A stretch of DNA of 64,000 nucleotides, taken from positions 42,242 through 106,241 of the forward strand of contig DAYM01000010.1 in NCBI GenBank assembly GCA_002506905.1, read 5' to 3'. The translations under genes and the position numbers were made by a program. Origin of the DNA: Methanomassiliicoccaceae archaeon UBA328 (GTDB lineage: Archaea; Thermoplasmatota; Thermoplasmata; Methanomassiliicoccales; Methanomethylophilaceae). Below are positions 7,991-17,316 of this stretch, piece after piece. Under the pieces are notes generated by a model. It did not search any database. It saw only the letters and a program-made list of their open reading frames with translations, and had not been told where the DNA came from. Position 1 is the first letter of the stretch; every line of letters begins with the position of its first letter.

Positions 7991-10003
7991 ATGAATACCG
8001 CCGAAAGGTCCGCTCTCGCAATATTTTTGATTCTGGCACTGTTATCGGTCGGAGCCGTATCCGACAGTGACGGAGCCTCTTCCGACCTGGTCAGATTCTC
8101 GGAGGTCAACCCGTACACCTCGTACGAAGGATTCTCGATATACAACTACGGCTCGTCCTATGTCGACCTCATCAATTATTCCGTGACCGACGGAGAGGGA
8201 ACGATAACATTCACCGAAAGCCTCGAACTCCCTTCCAAGACGCACATCACCGTTGTCAAAGGGACCGATGCGGACGACTGGTTCTCATCGAGGGAGAACG
8301 TCCACGCATACGGAGAAGACGGTATAGTCAAGACCGGGAACTTCTCACTTGCCGACAGCGGGGACGACCTCAGGCTCCTGAACGGAGAGACGCTTGTGGA
8401 TACGGTCTGCTACGGAAAGGTCAGCGAAACGCCCGAAGGCTGGAATGGAGACCCTGTATCCGTGAACAAGAACAGATACATTCTGAGAACGGCCCAATTG
8501 GATACCGGAACGGCAGCCGATTGGATCAAGACGAAACCCGGATACTCCAACCTCCCATTCGATCAGAATGATAAGATCGAGTGCAAAATAATGCCGTTCA
8601 CATTCCCGGAATGCGACGGAACTCCCATCTACGAGACGCTGTCCGAAGCGGATGAGACGATCTACATCTCCATCTACCAACTCACAAGCCTGAACCTTGT
8701 GGCACTTCTCATCGATCTCGAAGAACGCACTGGAGAAGACCACGTCGACGTCAGCATCCTTCTCGAAGGAGACGTCCTCAACTACGACATGAGCAAAGAA
8801 CTATCCCTCATGTGCTCCATAGTCGACGCAGGAGGAGAGGTCTGGCTCATGACTCCCGGAGACAGCGATATCTCCGAGAGATACAATTATTTCCATAACA
8901 AATACGCGGTCGTCGACGGAGAGACGGTCGTGATCACTTCGGAGAACTGGACCGTCGCCAATATGAGCGAGAACAAAGCAAACCGCGGTTGGGGAGCAGT
9001 TGTCCAAAGCACCGAATACGCAGATTACATGAAGGCCGTTTGGGACAACGACCGTCTCGATACATTCGGCGATACCATTGCGCTCAAGACCGAATATCCC
9101 GAGATCAGCGCGTACGAAGGCACACTGACCTATATCGCACCCGATTCCGGGTATTCCTCCCACTGGTACGATGCCTGGCTGGTACCCGTGCTTTCACCCG
9201 ACAACTCCTATTCCGCCCTGAAAGAGCTCATGGACGGAGCAAAGGATTACATCTACTCCGAACAGCTCAGCCTCGGAAGCAACTATCAGGAGATCGAAGA
9301 GGATTCCCCGATATACTGGATGAACTCCGCGGCAAAGAACGGCGTCCAATGCAGATTCATCCTGGACGACAGCATGGGCAGTAATATGGACGAGGCCGTC
9401 AACTTCATCAACACGACCACCCTGGTTGATGCCTGCACGATCGACGGCGGAGACGGATTCAATACCACCCACAACAAAGGAATACTCATAGACGGGAACA
9501 TAACATGGGTCGGATCGGTCAACTGGACGGAGACATCCTTCATGAACAACCGCGAGACCGCCGTCGTCATCTATTCCGAAGAGGTCAACGCCTACTACAT
9601 GGAATATTTCATGACCGATTGGAATAACAACAAGGTCTCAGATTACCAGCCGCCTGCCATCACCGGCACCGCCCTAACTGACGGATCCCACCTGTTCACC
9701 GTCAACGAACAGGATACTTCCTCGTACCTCTGGACGCTGGACGACGGAGAACCTACCGAGACAACATTGCCGAAGATACTTCTTGACAACCTCACTCCCG
9801 GAGACCATACAATTAAGGTCACCGCAGCAGATACCAATGCGACTGCGGAATACAGCTTCACCGTCGATGACGAGGAGATCGCTATCGATGAGGAGGGGGG
9901 ATCGTCCAACGGCGGCCTCATGGCAGGCATCGTCGCGGCATTGGTCGTCATCATAGGTGCTATCGCTGCGGCATTCCGCGGCAGAGGCAATAAATGTCAG
10001 TGA
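7991..10003 (+). CDS. Secreted phospholipase D-superfamily protein with lamin-tail domain
   Basis: A 670-residue exported protein. Order: signal peptide (about 1-28), lamin-tail-like beta domain (about 32-175), then two PLD catalytic repeats with HKD motifs HNKYAVVD (near residue 300) and HNKGILID (near 492), a short Ig-like segment (about 560-620), and a C-terminal membrane helix (about 640-660) followed by Arg and Lys. Both HKD motifs are complete, so a phosphodiesterase active site can form outside the cell. The lamin-tail plus PLD pairing is known in extracellular nucleases, so nucleic acid is a likelier substrate than lipid; this is inference. It overlaps the next gene by 10 nt. Confidence 0.85.
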   Translation: MNTAERSALAIFLILALLSVGAVSDSDGASSDLVRFSEVNPYTSYEGFSIYNYGSSYVDLINYSVTDGEGTITFTESLELPSKTHITVVKGTDADDWFSSRENVHAYGEDGIVKTGNFSLADSGDDLRLLNGETLVDTVCYGKVSETPEGWNGDPVSVNKNRYILRTAQLDTGTAADWIKTKPGYSNLPFDQNDKIECKIMPFTFPECDGTPIYETLSEADETIYISIYQLTSLNLVALLIDLEERTGEDHVDVSILLEGDVLNYDMSKELSLMCSIVDAGGEVWLMTPGDSDISERYNYFHNKYAVVDGETVVITSENWTVANMSENKANRGWGAVVQSTEYADYMKAVWDNDRLDTFGDTIALKTEYPEISAYEGTLTYIAPDSGYSSHWYDAWLVPVLSPDNSYSALKELMDGAKDYIYSEQLSLGSNYQEIEEDSPIYWMNSAAKNGVQCRFILDDSMGSNMDEAVNFINTTTLVDACTIDGGDGFNTTHNKGILIDGNITWVGSVNWTETSFMNNRETAVVIYSEEVNAYYMEYFMTDWNNNKVSDYQPPAITGTALTDGSHLFTVNEQDTSSYLWTLDDGEPTETTLPKILLDNLTPGDHTIKVTAADTNATAEYSFTVDDEEIAIDEEGGSSNGGLMAGIVAALVVIIGAIAAAFRGRGNKCQ

Positions 10004-10446
10004 TCAGACAGATGAGGCACGAGGACATATCGCATGTCTATACCATCACATGCAGCTCCCTCGATCAGTACTACACGCCCGATGTCTTCAATTTCTTCCT
10101 TCTTCAATGGCCCGCAGGCCAGCTTGTGGCGTGCGACCTTACCGGAAAGGTCGTGGGTTACCTTTCAGGTGCCATTCTCGCGGGAAATAGGGCATCCGTC
10201 TCACTGTTCGCCGTTGACAGGATCCACAGGCATATGGGAGTGGGCAACCAACTGCTGGAAGTGTTCAAGACCGCCTGCATCATGAGCGGCTGCGGAGTCA
10301 TTCAGCTGGAGGTCAGGGAATCCAATACCGATGCGATCCAATTCTATCAGAAAAGAGGATTCATCGAGACCGAACACATCTACGATTTCTACACAGATCA
10401 CGGAAATGCGGTCAGAATGACCCTTGTCCTCAACAGGAACTCATGA
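9994..10446 (+). CDS. GNAT N-acetyltransferase, RimI-like
   Basis: A 150-residue GNAT-fold protein. The acetyl-CoA loop is carried by HRHMGVGNQLLEV, and the C-terminal LEVRESNTDAIQFYQKRGF is the typical RimI/Ard1 segment, where neighbouring Asn and Tyr residues contact CoA and act as general acid. This resembles the archaeal Ard1/RimI enzymes that acetylate protein N-termini, but small-molecule substrates are possible. The start ATG lies within the last codons of the preceding gene. The 3' end overlaps the convergent gene by 6 nt. Confidence 0.85.
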   Translation: MSVIRQMRHEDISHVYTITCSSLDQYYTPDVFNFFLLQWPAGQLVACDLTGKVVGYLSGAILAGNRASVSLFAVDRIHRHMGVGNQLLEVFKTACIMSGCGVIQLEVRESNTDAIQFYQKRGFIETEHIYDFYTDHGNAVRMTLVLNRNS

Positions 10447-10764
10447 GTTCTTCGTGACGCTCTCCAGGAATATGTGGGCGGCGAAAACACCGCGCTCCCT
10501 TCTCTTCTCGTCTGCGAGATACTCCAATTCCCTCTGTCCGCCGGCTACGGCCTCCGAGATGGAAACGATCACCTGGAATACGTCGGCCAGTTCCTCCAAT
10601 TCCCGGCTCTTCATGTACTCGTCGACCTCTTCCAGGAGTTTGGCGTGAAGGGCTTCCAGATACTCACCGTCATCCAGCATCCTGAAGTTCGGTATTCCGC
10701 CTTCCGCAGTGATGATGGCGGGGATCTTATCGCGGACAAGTTTGTTGTACTCTGTTGTGACCAT
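10441..10764 (-). CDS. MazG-like phosphoribosyl-ATP pyrophosphohydrolase-type protein
   Basis: The frame from ATG 10764 encodes 107 residues beginning VTTEYNKLVRDKIPAIITAE. The phrase YNKLVRDKIP and the later KLLEEVDEYM with LEELADVFQVI form the metal-binding E-x2-E ... E-x2-D helices of the all-alpha NTP pyrophosphatase (MazG/HisE-like) superfamily. It probably cleaves a nucleoside triphosphate as house-cleaning; the substrate is not evident. An in-frame upstream extension to 10845 is Arg- and aromatic-rich and not part of the family. Confidence 0.8.
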   Translation of the reverse strand: MVTTEYNKLVRDKIPAIITAEGGIPNFRMLDDGEYLEALHAKLLEEVDEYMKSRELEELADVFQVIVSISEAVAGGQRELEYLADEKRRERGVFAAHIFLESVTKNS

Positions 10765-10922
10765 GGGTCGGAATGTCGATGTGCATCTAAAATGATATTG
10801 CCGTTCGATCTGCTCTGTTGGGTTGTTCAGGTACCTGTTTTCCAAGGACCCGTATTCAAACGATAATTTACGTTACATCAGATCGATAATTATTTTAAAG
10901 AATGGGGTGAGCCCCCTTCGGT

Positions 10923-13122
10923 TTATTCTTCCGTCAGCTCGCCCAGATATGCGGCGTAAGTACCGAATACGGACGTCATCATTCCCTTTCCTTGGCTGAT
11001 ATAGATAATACCTACGTTGTCGGGATATTCGCTGATAGTGTATTGCAGCAAAGTGAAGCCGTTATTGCTGTAGATCACCCTGCCGAAGAATTCATGGACG
11101 ACATCTGCATTGAATTGCCCGTATACCATATCTCCGTACTGGCAGGTTATCTCTATGCTGTAATCACAGCTACCGCCCGAACGGGAACCGTTGGCGGTCC
11201 AGAGATAATTCAGCGAATCTACGGAATATACGGTTCCGCTGATGTCCTCAACGTCAATGACCGGCGTACTTCCGTCTCTGGTGTATATGCGCTCGACCAT
11301 AGACATCACCTCACCGTTGTCATAGAATGCGACAAGAGTAAGGACATCATCAAAGACAGATCCTCTCATAATAGCTCCGTTTTCATCTATCATCTCGACA
11401 AGAGTGGCCTTTTCGTTTTCAATGTAGAAAGCTGTACCCAAAATTGATACTGTCTCCACATGACCCCAGTCCTCTTCGATGGTACCGTAGATTATGTTTC
11501 CGTAACTGTGTACGGTCAGGCCTTCGCCTTCAAGAACGTACCTTTCACCTTCTGCCAGGATCGTAGAACAACCCTCCGGGGAGATCCAATCACCGACAAT
11601 GTCTTCCACATCGGTATTATACCAACTGTAGATAGGATCCAAACAGTATGTCGATGATCTCACAAGACAGGTTCCGTCGCTGTATGTATAGATCTCAGAA
11701 GAATACATCATATTGTTCGATCCGAGATAACCGACGAAATCCAATGAATACCCGTCGGTCTTGATCGTGAACTTCAGGTTGCTCGTAAAAGTGCCGCTGA
11801 AATAACAATTATCGAAACTGCCCCATACAAGTCCGTCTTCGATCGAGAAAACATCCAGATCTATTATCGAACTGTCATCAATGGACGTGACATATTCCTT
11901 ATTGCCTTCCGAATCCATAGAATAGGTATTTGAATTATACCAATGTCCCAAAGGACTTTCGGTCGGATCCTCCTCGGCGGTGAATATTATGCGCTCTGTA
12001 TAATAGCCGCTTCCGTAACTGTACCAATTGGTCATCTCAAGGGTACTGCCGTCATAAAGGCCCTTTGAGAAAATGACGTAATCCAGATCACATATGTACA
12101 CCCCGATCTGGCCTCCGATCACGAATCCCAAGAGGTCCCCGGTATTACCGTTGCTTACATACGTACCCGAAAAGAGAGCTCCGTCCTGTTCATCGATCGA
12201 TATCGCAGAACTGAAAACGCCCTCGAATACGTCATATCCGCCATTATTGTCCTTCTCGGTCCAATAATAGGAATCCATATACCATGTCGTTCCCACCAGG
12301 TCCGGTATATCCTCATCGACGACATTTCCGTCACGGCTGTAGCTCCGGCTTACTGCTGCGGATTCGCCTTCGGTCACATCGACATCGGAACCCATAACGG
12401 TACGAAGGATTAAGCTCTCGCCATCGGTCGAAATAGACCAATTCTCATCCTCCGAGACCAGATATCCGGTGCACTTTCCGCCATATTCGCCGCCCAGCAC
12501 TCCGACCACGTCGACCTCGACGACATCTGAACCGATGGTCTGCTCCATGGTACCGATGAATACGTGGGATCCTCTCTCCGTGATCGTCAGATCGTCTCCC
12601 CGGAGTTCCTTAACTCCGTCTGCGTCATATAGTAGTGTTCGTAAGCCTTCCAGCTTCCGGTCACGTCGATAGACTCTCCGAGATCGTATGAGCTGTCATA
12701 ATTCTGTGAATAAACGGCATAGAATACGTCGGCTCCCTCATCATACTGCTGTGTGATGATAGCTGTCAGCGTATTCCTCTTGCAATATCCGTTGAATAGG
12801 ATCTTCTCGCCGTCATAGACGCCGTAGAAGGACACGTTTCTGTCAACCAATGTACCCGAGATGACATTACCGGCAAACTTTCCGTAAAAGATGCCGTTAT
12901 CGATCTTGGTTATCTGAAGACCTTAGTGGCTTGTGTTGATATGTTCGGTCTCAGATGATACGTATTCTCCGGACGGTATCCTTCATAACCTACCTGATAC
13001 CAGTATCCAGTAATATCGTCCTCGGAATCGGAAGAATGGCTTCCAGATACCAGAACTGCCACTCCTACGAAAATAAGGACCAATACGGTGAATATTGCAG
13101 TGAACTGCACTTTATTGTCCAT
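10923..13122 (-). pseudogene. Frameshifted large member of the secreted-protein family
   Basis: ATG 13122 begins a signal-anchored protein (FTAIFTVLVLIFVGVAVLV) that leaves frame near 12922, continues in a second frame (GLQITKIDNGIFYGKFAGNV to GSWKAYEHYY), shifts again near 12630, and then reads through to a TAA at 10923 (ADGVKELRGDD, FIGTMEQ, repeated YTRDG/YSRDG units). Joined, it would be about 730 residues with three or four repeats of the domain found in the 2961-4166 protein. Each shift looks like a one-base indel, the first beside ACTAAGG. Two frameshifts suggest decay, although assembly errors cannot be excluded. Confidence 0.7.
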
Positions 13123-13284
13123 GAGAGGAATTACCCAGATATATGTTTATAATTATTATGATATTTTATTTCATATTTATAGTATATATCTTGTATTTTC
13201 CTGTTTCAGAGACCTTTCGGAAGAAATGAAATGACCGCAAGATGATTAACGGACCACCGCATTCCATAGGATGCCGGACCTGAA

Positions 13285-13539
13285 ATGACAGACGAAAAAG
13301 AATGGCACGTCTACATCCTCCGCTGCTCGGACGGAACACTCTATACGGGGATCAGCAACGATCTGGACCGCCGTATCGGAGAACATAACAAGGGCACGGG
13401 AGCCAAATACACCAAAGGAAGGGGACCCGTAAGACTCGTCTATCAGGAATCCGCGGATAACAGGTCCGAAGCATCGAAACGCGAACTGGAGATTAAATCG
13501 CTGACCAGGTCCGAAAAATTGATGCTGATTGAAAAATAA
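13285..13539 (+). CDS. GIY-YIG nuclease-domain protein, UPF0213/YhbQ-like
   Basis: A protein of 84 residues, the usual length of the single-domain UPF0213 family. It shows the GIY-YIG core: HVYILRCSDGTLYTGIS, the catalytic Arg in LDRRIGEHN, and a later Glu in EASKRELEIKSL. Related proteins cleave or bind branched or damaged DNA, but the role of this subfamily is not settled. It sits alone between a pseudogene and the Lon-like gene. Confidence 0.85.
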   Translation: MTDEKEWHVYILRCSDGTLYTGISNDLDRRIGEHNKGTGAKYTKGRGPVRLVYQESADNRSEASKRELEIKSLTRSEKLMLIEK

Positions 13540-13689
13540 GGTTCTCCAGGAATATGTGTGGAATGACGTCTTAATGTACCCTTCATTTTGATGTTGTACA
13601 AACCCTGCAGGGAAATAGGAAAGCAGGACATCGGATAGATCAGATTCCCATTTCCACAGAAAAACTCGGAGAGCCGAAAATAATTGGGT

Positions 13690-13707
13690 CCGTCCCCTCC
13701 GGGACGG
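13690..13707 (-). terminator. Hairpin after the Lon-like gene
   Basis: CCGTCCC (13690-13696) and GGGACGG (13701-13707) form a 7-bp stem with a 4-nt loop, 13 nt past the stop of the dnaG operon, followed on the minus strand by an AT-rich stretch. Confidence 0.55.
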
Positions 13708-13719
13708 TAAGTGATTTGT

Positions 13720-15237
13720 TCAGTTGTACATCGTGTCGCCGACGTGCTCATTCTCGAAATAGTACTCGGACTTCTCGTTCTGAGCCTTGGAGATGTCCTT
13801 AGACACTCCTTTCTGGTAGGAACCGTACTTCTCCTTGATCTGATCCTCGACCGGCCTGGATCTCTTCCTGGCCCTTTCGACATGATCTTCGGTGATGTGC
13901 TTCGCCTTCTCCATTACGGCGATATCTCCTGCCGCCCTGAGCAATCCTCCGAGCTCCCTGAGCCTGAGGGTCAGCGAGTTCAGCTGGTTGTCGGACTTTG
14001 CACGCCTCTTTCCCTCTGCGATGATGGCTTCGACGGCACCGATCGTGGCGTCGGGTATGTGGCCGTCCATCTGGATCTCCTGGGCCACGAACTGGGCGTA
14101 TTTCGCACGGTTGTGGGGCGTATCGGGCATTGCGACATCGACGAGGACCTCGTATCCGTTTCCGATTATCCTCGACCTGAGCGGCGAGAGGATGTTCTCC
14201 AGGTCCTGAATGTTGCAGGCAGCGACCAGAATGAAATCGCAAGGCACGTTCTCGACCTTAACACTGGCTCCGGCGGACTGCGGATTCCTTCCCGCGATCG
14301 GGAACTTCTTGTCCTGCATCGCGGTGAGGATGTATCTCTGAAGATCTCCCAAATGAGAGATCTCGTCGATGAACAATACGCCTTCGTGGGCCTCGTGGAT
14401 CGAACCTGCGACGACACGCTCGTAAGCGGGCGTTCCGAGTTTCTCGTGACCGCCGTAGGGATCGTGTTTCACGTCTCCCAACAGCTCTGTCTCGGATGCT
14501 CCGGTGGCCATGACGAACGGGTCCCTATTCAGTTTGACAAGTACCTTCTGGTTGGAGTTCCTGGTCAGCTGGCTTCTCTTCTGGAGGGCTTTGCTGTCCA
14601 GCATCCTGATCTTCTCTCCGGCACGCTCGAAGACAACGGTCTCCTCTGTTCCGTCGGCGAGGGCGCGGGTCGTGTGGACCTTGTCCTTACCCGCGGATAC
14701 CTGAGGCATTGCGGATTCCAACAGACCGCCGATGATGTCACCGAACGGATTGTTGTTGTTGCCCACATCGACCTTGCTCTTCTGACACGAGGGGCATGTG
14801 ATCTCGGTAGGCGAAGAATACGCCTTGCAGAATCTGCACCTGTATCCGAGACGCTCGGCCACGTTGGTCGGGGCCTTGTCCGGATCCATGAGCTTTCCTA
14901 CGGATTCTGCACGGATGTTCTCCTCGTCGAGCACCTGTTTCTCGTCGAGTATCTCGAGGAACGGCCTTTCGGAGTTCTCTGGATTCTTTACGACCCTGAT
15001 CTCCTGTTTTGGCTTGGGGAGGTTCATCGAGAGCGCACGTGCGATCATCGACTTACCCGTTCCCGGAGGACCTACCAGCAGCAGATGCCTGCGCTGTTTG
15101 GCCGCGATCTTGGCGAGTTCTATGGCCTCTTCCTGACCGAGTACCCTATCCAAGGGGTCAGCAGGTATCTGGATCTCCGCGGTGCTCTTCATAGAGGCTA
15201 CGTCGTCCCAGGTATCTACCGGCTTTTTCTTTGCCAT
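13720..15237 (-). CDS. Lon/LonB-family AAA+ ATPase lacking the protease domain
   Basis: A 505-residue protein with the ATPase part of archaeal LonB: Walker A GPPGTGKS (56-63), Walker B GVLFIDEISH (286-295), sensor region PLRSRI, and a C-terminal lid with TLRLRELGGLLRAAGDIA. The S16 protease domain with its Ser-Lys dyad and the two membrane helices of LonB are absent. Between Walker A and B there is a four-Cys knuckle (C134, C137, C148, C151) that may bind zinc. The start at ATG 15237, after GAGTGATAT, is preferred to GTG 15246. It directly follows dnaG, so it may act with primase or RNA processing; that link is inference. Confidence 0.8.
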   Translation of the reverse strand: MAKKKPVDTWDDVASMKSTAEIQIPADPLDRVLGQEEAIELAKIAAKQRRHLLLVGPPGTGKSMIARALSMNLPKPKQEIRVVKNPENSERPFLEILDEKQVLDEENIRAESVGKLMDPDKAPTNVAERLGYRCRFCKAYSSPTEITCPSCQKSKVDVGNNNNPFGDIIGGLLESAMPQVSAGKDKVHTTRALADGTEETVVFERAGEKIRMLDSKALQKRSQLTRNSNQKVLVKLNRDPFVMATGASETELLGDVKHDPYGGHEKLGTPAYERVVAGSIHEAHEGVLFIDEISHLGDLQRYILTAMQDKKFPIAGRNPQSAGASVKVENVPCDFILVAACNIQDLENILSPLRSRIIGNGYEVLVDVAMPDTPHNRAKYAQFVAQEIQMDGHIPDATIGAVEAIIAEGKRRAKSDNQLNSLTLRLRELGGLLRAAGDIAVMEKAKHITEDHVERARKRSRPVEDQIKEKYGSYQKGVSKDISKAQNEKSEYYFENEHVGDTMYN

Positions 15238-15246
15238 GGATATCAC

Positions 15247-16911
15247 TCAGTAGAGGTCTTCCTTTGTCCAGATGACTATGTCCGCAGGCATCTTGGTGAT
15301 GTTTCCCTTACGGGTTCCGACCACTGTCTTGATGCCTTTCTCTGCGGACACATCGAGGATCCTCTGCGAGATCACGCCGTCGAACACGATGGCGGAAATG
15401 CCATCGGAATCCTCTTTGAGCGAGTTGACCAGTCCTTTGACCGCAACTTCGCGGATGACGGAGTTGTCATCTGCAAGGACCTTTGCGTTGTGCGTGGAAG
15501 ACATATCGAGGAGCATGTCCCTGTAGGCTTCCTGAATGGGCGACAGGGGCTTTGTGTTCCTGTCCTTCTTCGTGCGGAGTGACCTTCCGGCCTTCTTCTT
15601 CTCCTCAACGGGCTTTTCCTCAACGGGCTTTTCCTCGACGGGCTCTTCTGCTGGTTCCGCAACGGGCTCTTCTGCCTTTTCGCGGACCTTTCTTGTCCTC
15701 TTGGCCTCTGTGTGCTCCTCTGCGGGTGCTTCGAAGTTCACTGCGGGTTCCTCGGCAGGCTCTTCGGTCTTGACCTCTTCCTCGGGTGCCTCGCGGAGTC
15801 CCTTCTTTCTGTATTTGTCGGTGTTCTCGGAATTGAATCTGTCCCTGCGCTCGCGGCGTTCGTCGAACTCGGAGTCTCCGGACCTGTCCTTCCTTCTGTC
15901 TTTGCGGTCGCTGCGCTCGTGGCGGTCTTCGCGGTCCCTGCGGGAGTGTCTGTCCTCGCGTTCTTCCCTGCGCTCGTCGCGGTCTCTGCGTTCGGAACGC
16001 TCTTCCCTTGCCTGGTCCTCGCGCTCTCCTTCGCGGAGGTCGCGCTCTGCGGTCTCGCCGAGGTCCTTCTCCTCGTATTTGAGATTGTTCATCTCCATGT
16101 ACTGGTCGCCGGGGACCTTGTTGCGGAGACATTTCACAAGCTGCTTGGGCGAGAGTTCCTCGACCTCGTGTGCACGGGGCGCACGGGCGACGAAATCGAT
16201 CTCGGATGTCTGGAAGAGTTCTCTGAGAATGAGCTCTCCTCCTCTGTCACCGTCTGTGAATGCGGTGGCGACCCTCTCTCTGGAAAGGTCCTGGACTGTC
16301 TTGGGGACGTTGGTTCCCTCGACAGCGATACCGTTCTTGATACCTGCCCTGAGCAGGTTGAGGACATCCGATCTGCCCTCGACAATGATAATCGATTCCG
16401 AATCCTTGACAGCGGGTCCTGCGGGGCACCTGTCCTTTCCGTAGGTGGTGATCTCTTCGACCTGGATCGACTGCCTGATGTTCTGAGTAAGGTCCGAGGA
16501 TGTTCCTTTGGACTGTGCGATGAGTTCGTTGAGAAGCTCTTTTGCACGCTCGACGACCTTCTCCCTCTTTGTGATACGGACATCTTCGATACCGAGCACG
16601 CGGATGGCTGCTTTGCAGGGTCCGACGCGGTCGATGGTCTCGAGTGCCGCTGCGAGAATGACCGTCTCGACCTGATCGAGTGACGAGGACATGTAGATGA
16701 TACCCTCGGACTTTCCGCCTTTGGATACGATCTCTACCTCTATCCTTCCGATCCTTCCGGTCTTCTGGAGATCTCTGAGGTCAAGGTCATCGCCGAGGAG
16801 TCCCTCGGTCTGTCCGAAGATCGCACCGACAACGTCGGGTTTCTCGACAATACCGTCGGCAGTGATCTTCGCTTTCACCATGTATTTAATTGCATTAGGA
16901 TCTATATTCAT
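15247..16911 (-). CDS. dnaG: Archaeal DnaG primase with long charged insert
   Basis: A 554-residue protein. The N-terminal domain (MNIDPNAIKYMVKAKI), the TOPRIM core with ESIIIVEGRSDVLNLL, and FTDGDRGGELILREL are diagnostic of archaeal DnaG, a primase that also associates with the RNA exosome. After about residue 275 comes a region very rich in Arg, Glu and Asp (RERRDRDERREEREDRHS), then Glu/Pro-rich repeats with EEKPVEEKPVEEK to about residue 435, before a conserved C-terminal domain. This linker makes the protein roughly 100-150 residues longer than usual. A strong Shine-Dalgarno AAGGAGGG precedes the ATG but can be paired in a hairpin. Confidence 0.92.
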   Translation of the reverse strand: MNIDPNAIKYMVKAKITADGIVEKPDVVGAIFGQTEGLLGDDLDLRDLQKTGRIGRIEVEIVSKGGKSEGIIYMSSSLDQVETVILAAALETIDRVGPCKAAIRVLGIEDVRITKREKVVERAKELLNELIAQSKGTSSDLTQNIRQSIQVEEITTYGKDRCPAGPAVKDSESIIIVEGRSDVLNLLRAGIKNGIAVEGTNVPKTVQDLSRERVATAFTDGDRGGELILRELFQTSEIDFVARAPRAHEVEELSPKQLVKCLRNKVPGDQYMEMNNLKYEEKDLGETAERDLREGEREDQAREERSERRDRDERREEREDRHSRRDREDRHERSDRKDRRKDRSGDSEFDERRERRDRFNSENTDKYRKKGLREAPEEEVKTEEPAEEPAVNFEAPAEEHTEAKRTRKVREKAEEPVAEPAEEPVEEKPVEEKPVEEKKKAGRSLRTKKDRNTKPLSPIQEAYRDMLLDMSSTHNAKVLADDNSVIREVAVKGLVNSLKEDSDGISAIVFDGVISQRILDVSAEKGIKTVVGTRKGNITKMPADIVIWTKEDLY

Positions 16912-17279
16912 GTGTACCCTCCTTTCGGGGTTTGGAGGGGAAAATTACACATCCCTGCTCTGCTGGCTTCTTCCTTTGGCATGCTTTTTTCAAGAAAGGG
17001 TGAACCTTCCTTCGGTCGTGCCTTCGTAGTTCCCATCTGTGAAACCGTTTATGTGAGCCGTCGGATCGCTTCCGAACGGCACGGTCGTAGTACTTGCTCC
17101 GTTCTCATTCGACGGAGTATGTGATTGTGATAGTGAATCAGTGAACAGGGAATCTGTAGAGTTTCCCTTGCGTCTCTGTATTAATACTATATTTAAATCA
17201 TTTGTGGTGCCTTTTATTCATTTCAGTGTGACGGATATGCATTTTGACCGTTCAGTGTCTGTATTTGTACTTATTTAAA
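16912..17279. other. Intergenic region between dnaG and the TetR gene
   Basis: This gap holds the dnaG leader and, further right, the TetR promoter. Apart from the hairpin at 16917-16939 I found no tRNA, sRNA or short gene here. An open minus-strand frame (16993-17197) has no start codon. Confidence 0.5.
16917..16939 (-). promoter_or_regulatory. Hairpin covering the dnaG ribosome-binding site
   Basis: On the minus strand CCCTCC (16939-16934) can pair with GGAGGG (16922-16917), which is the Shine-Dalgarno of dnaG, leaving an 11-nt loop. The pairing would hide the site from the ribosome. Confidence 0.45.
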
Positions 17280-17316
17280 ACATGTTCTTAAATACTGATA
17301 CGTGTTTGGAACATGT
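17270..17316 (+). promoter_or_regulatory. TATA box and inverted-repeat operator of the TetR gene
   Basis: TTATTTAAAA (17271-17280) is a TATA-like element. ACATGTTC (17280-17287) and GAACATGT (17309-17316) are perfect inverted arms 21 nt apart. The repeat overlaps the TATA box and ends at the start codon, a good position for autorepression by the encoded TetR protein. Confidence 0.6.

Noticed and set aside
13711..15582. Plus-strand open frame of 623 codons across the Lon-like gene and dnaG
   Set aside because: It is antisense to two clear genes; its residues show no domain and reflect the codon bias of the opposite strand.
16993..17197. Open minus-strand frame in the dnaG leader with protein-like composition (SDPTAHINGFTDGNYEG)
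   Set aside because: There is no usable start codon and a TGA precedes it directly; likely chance.
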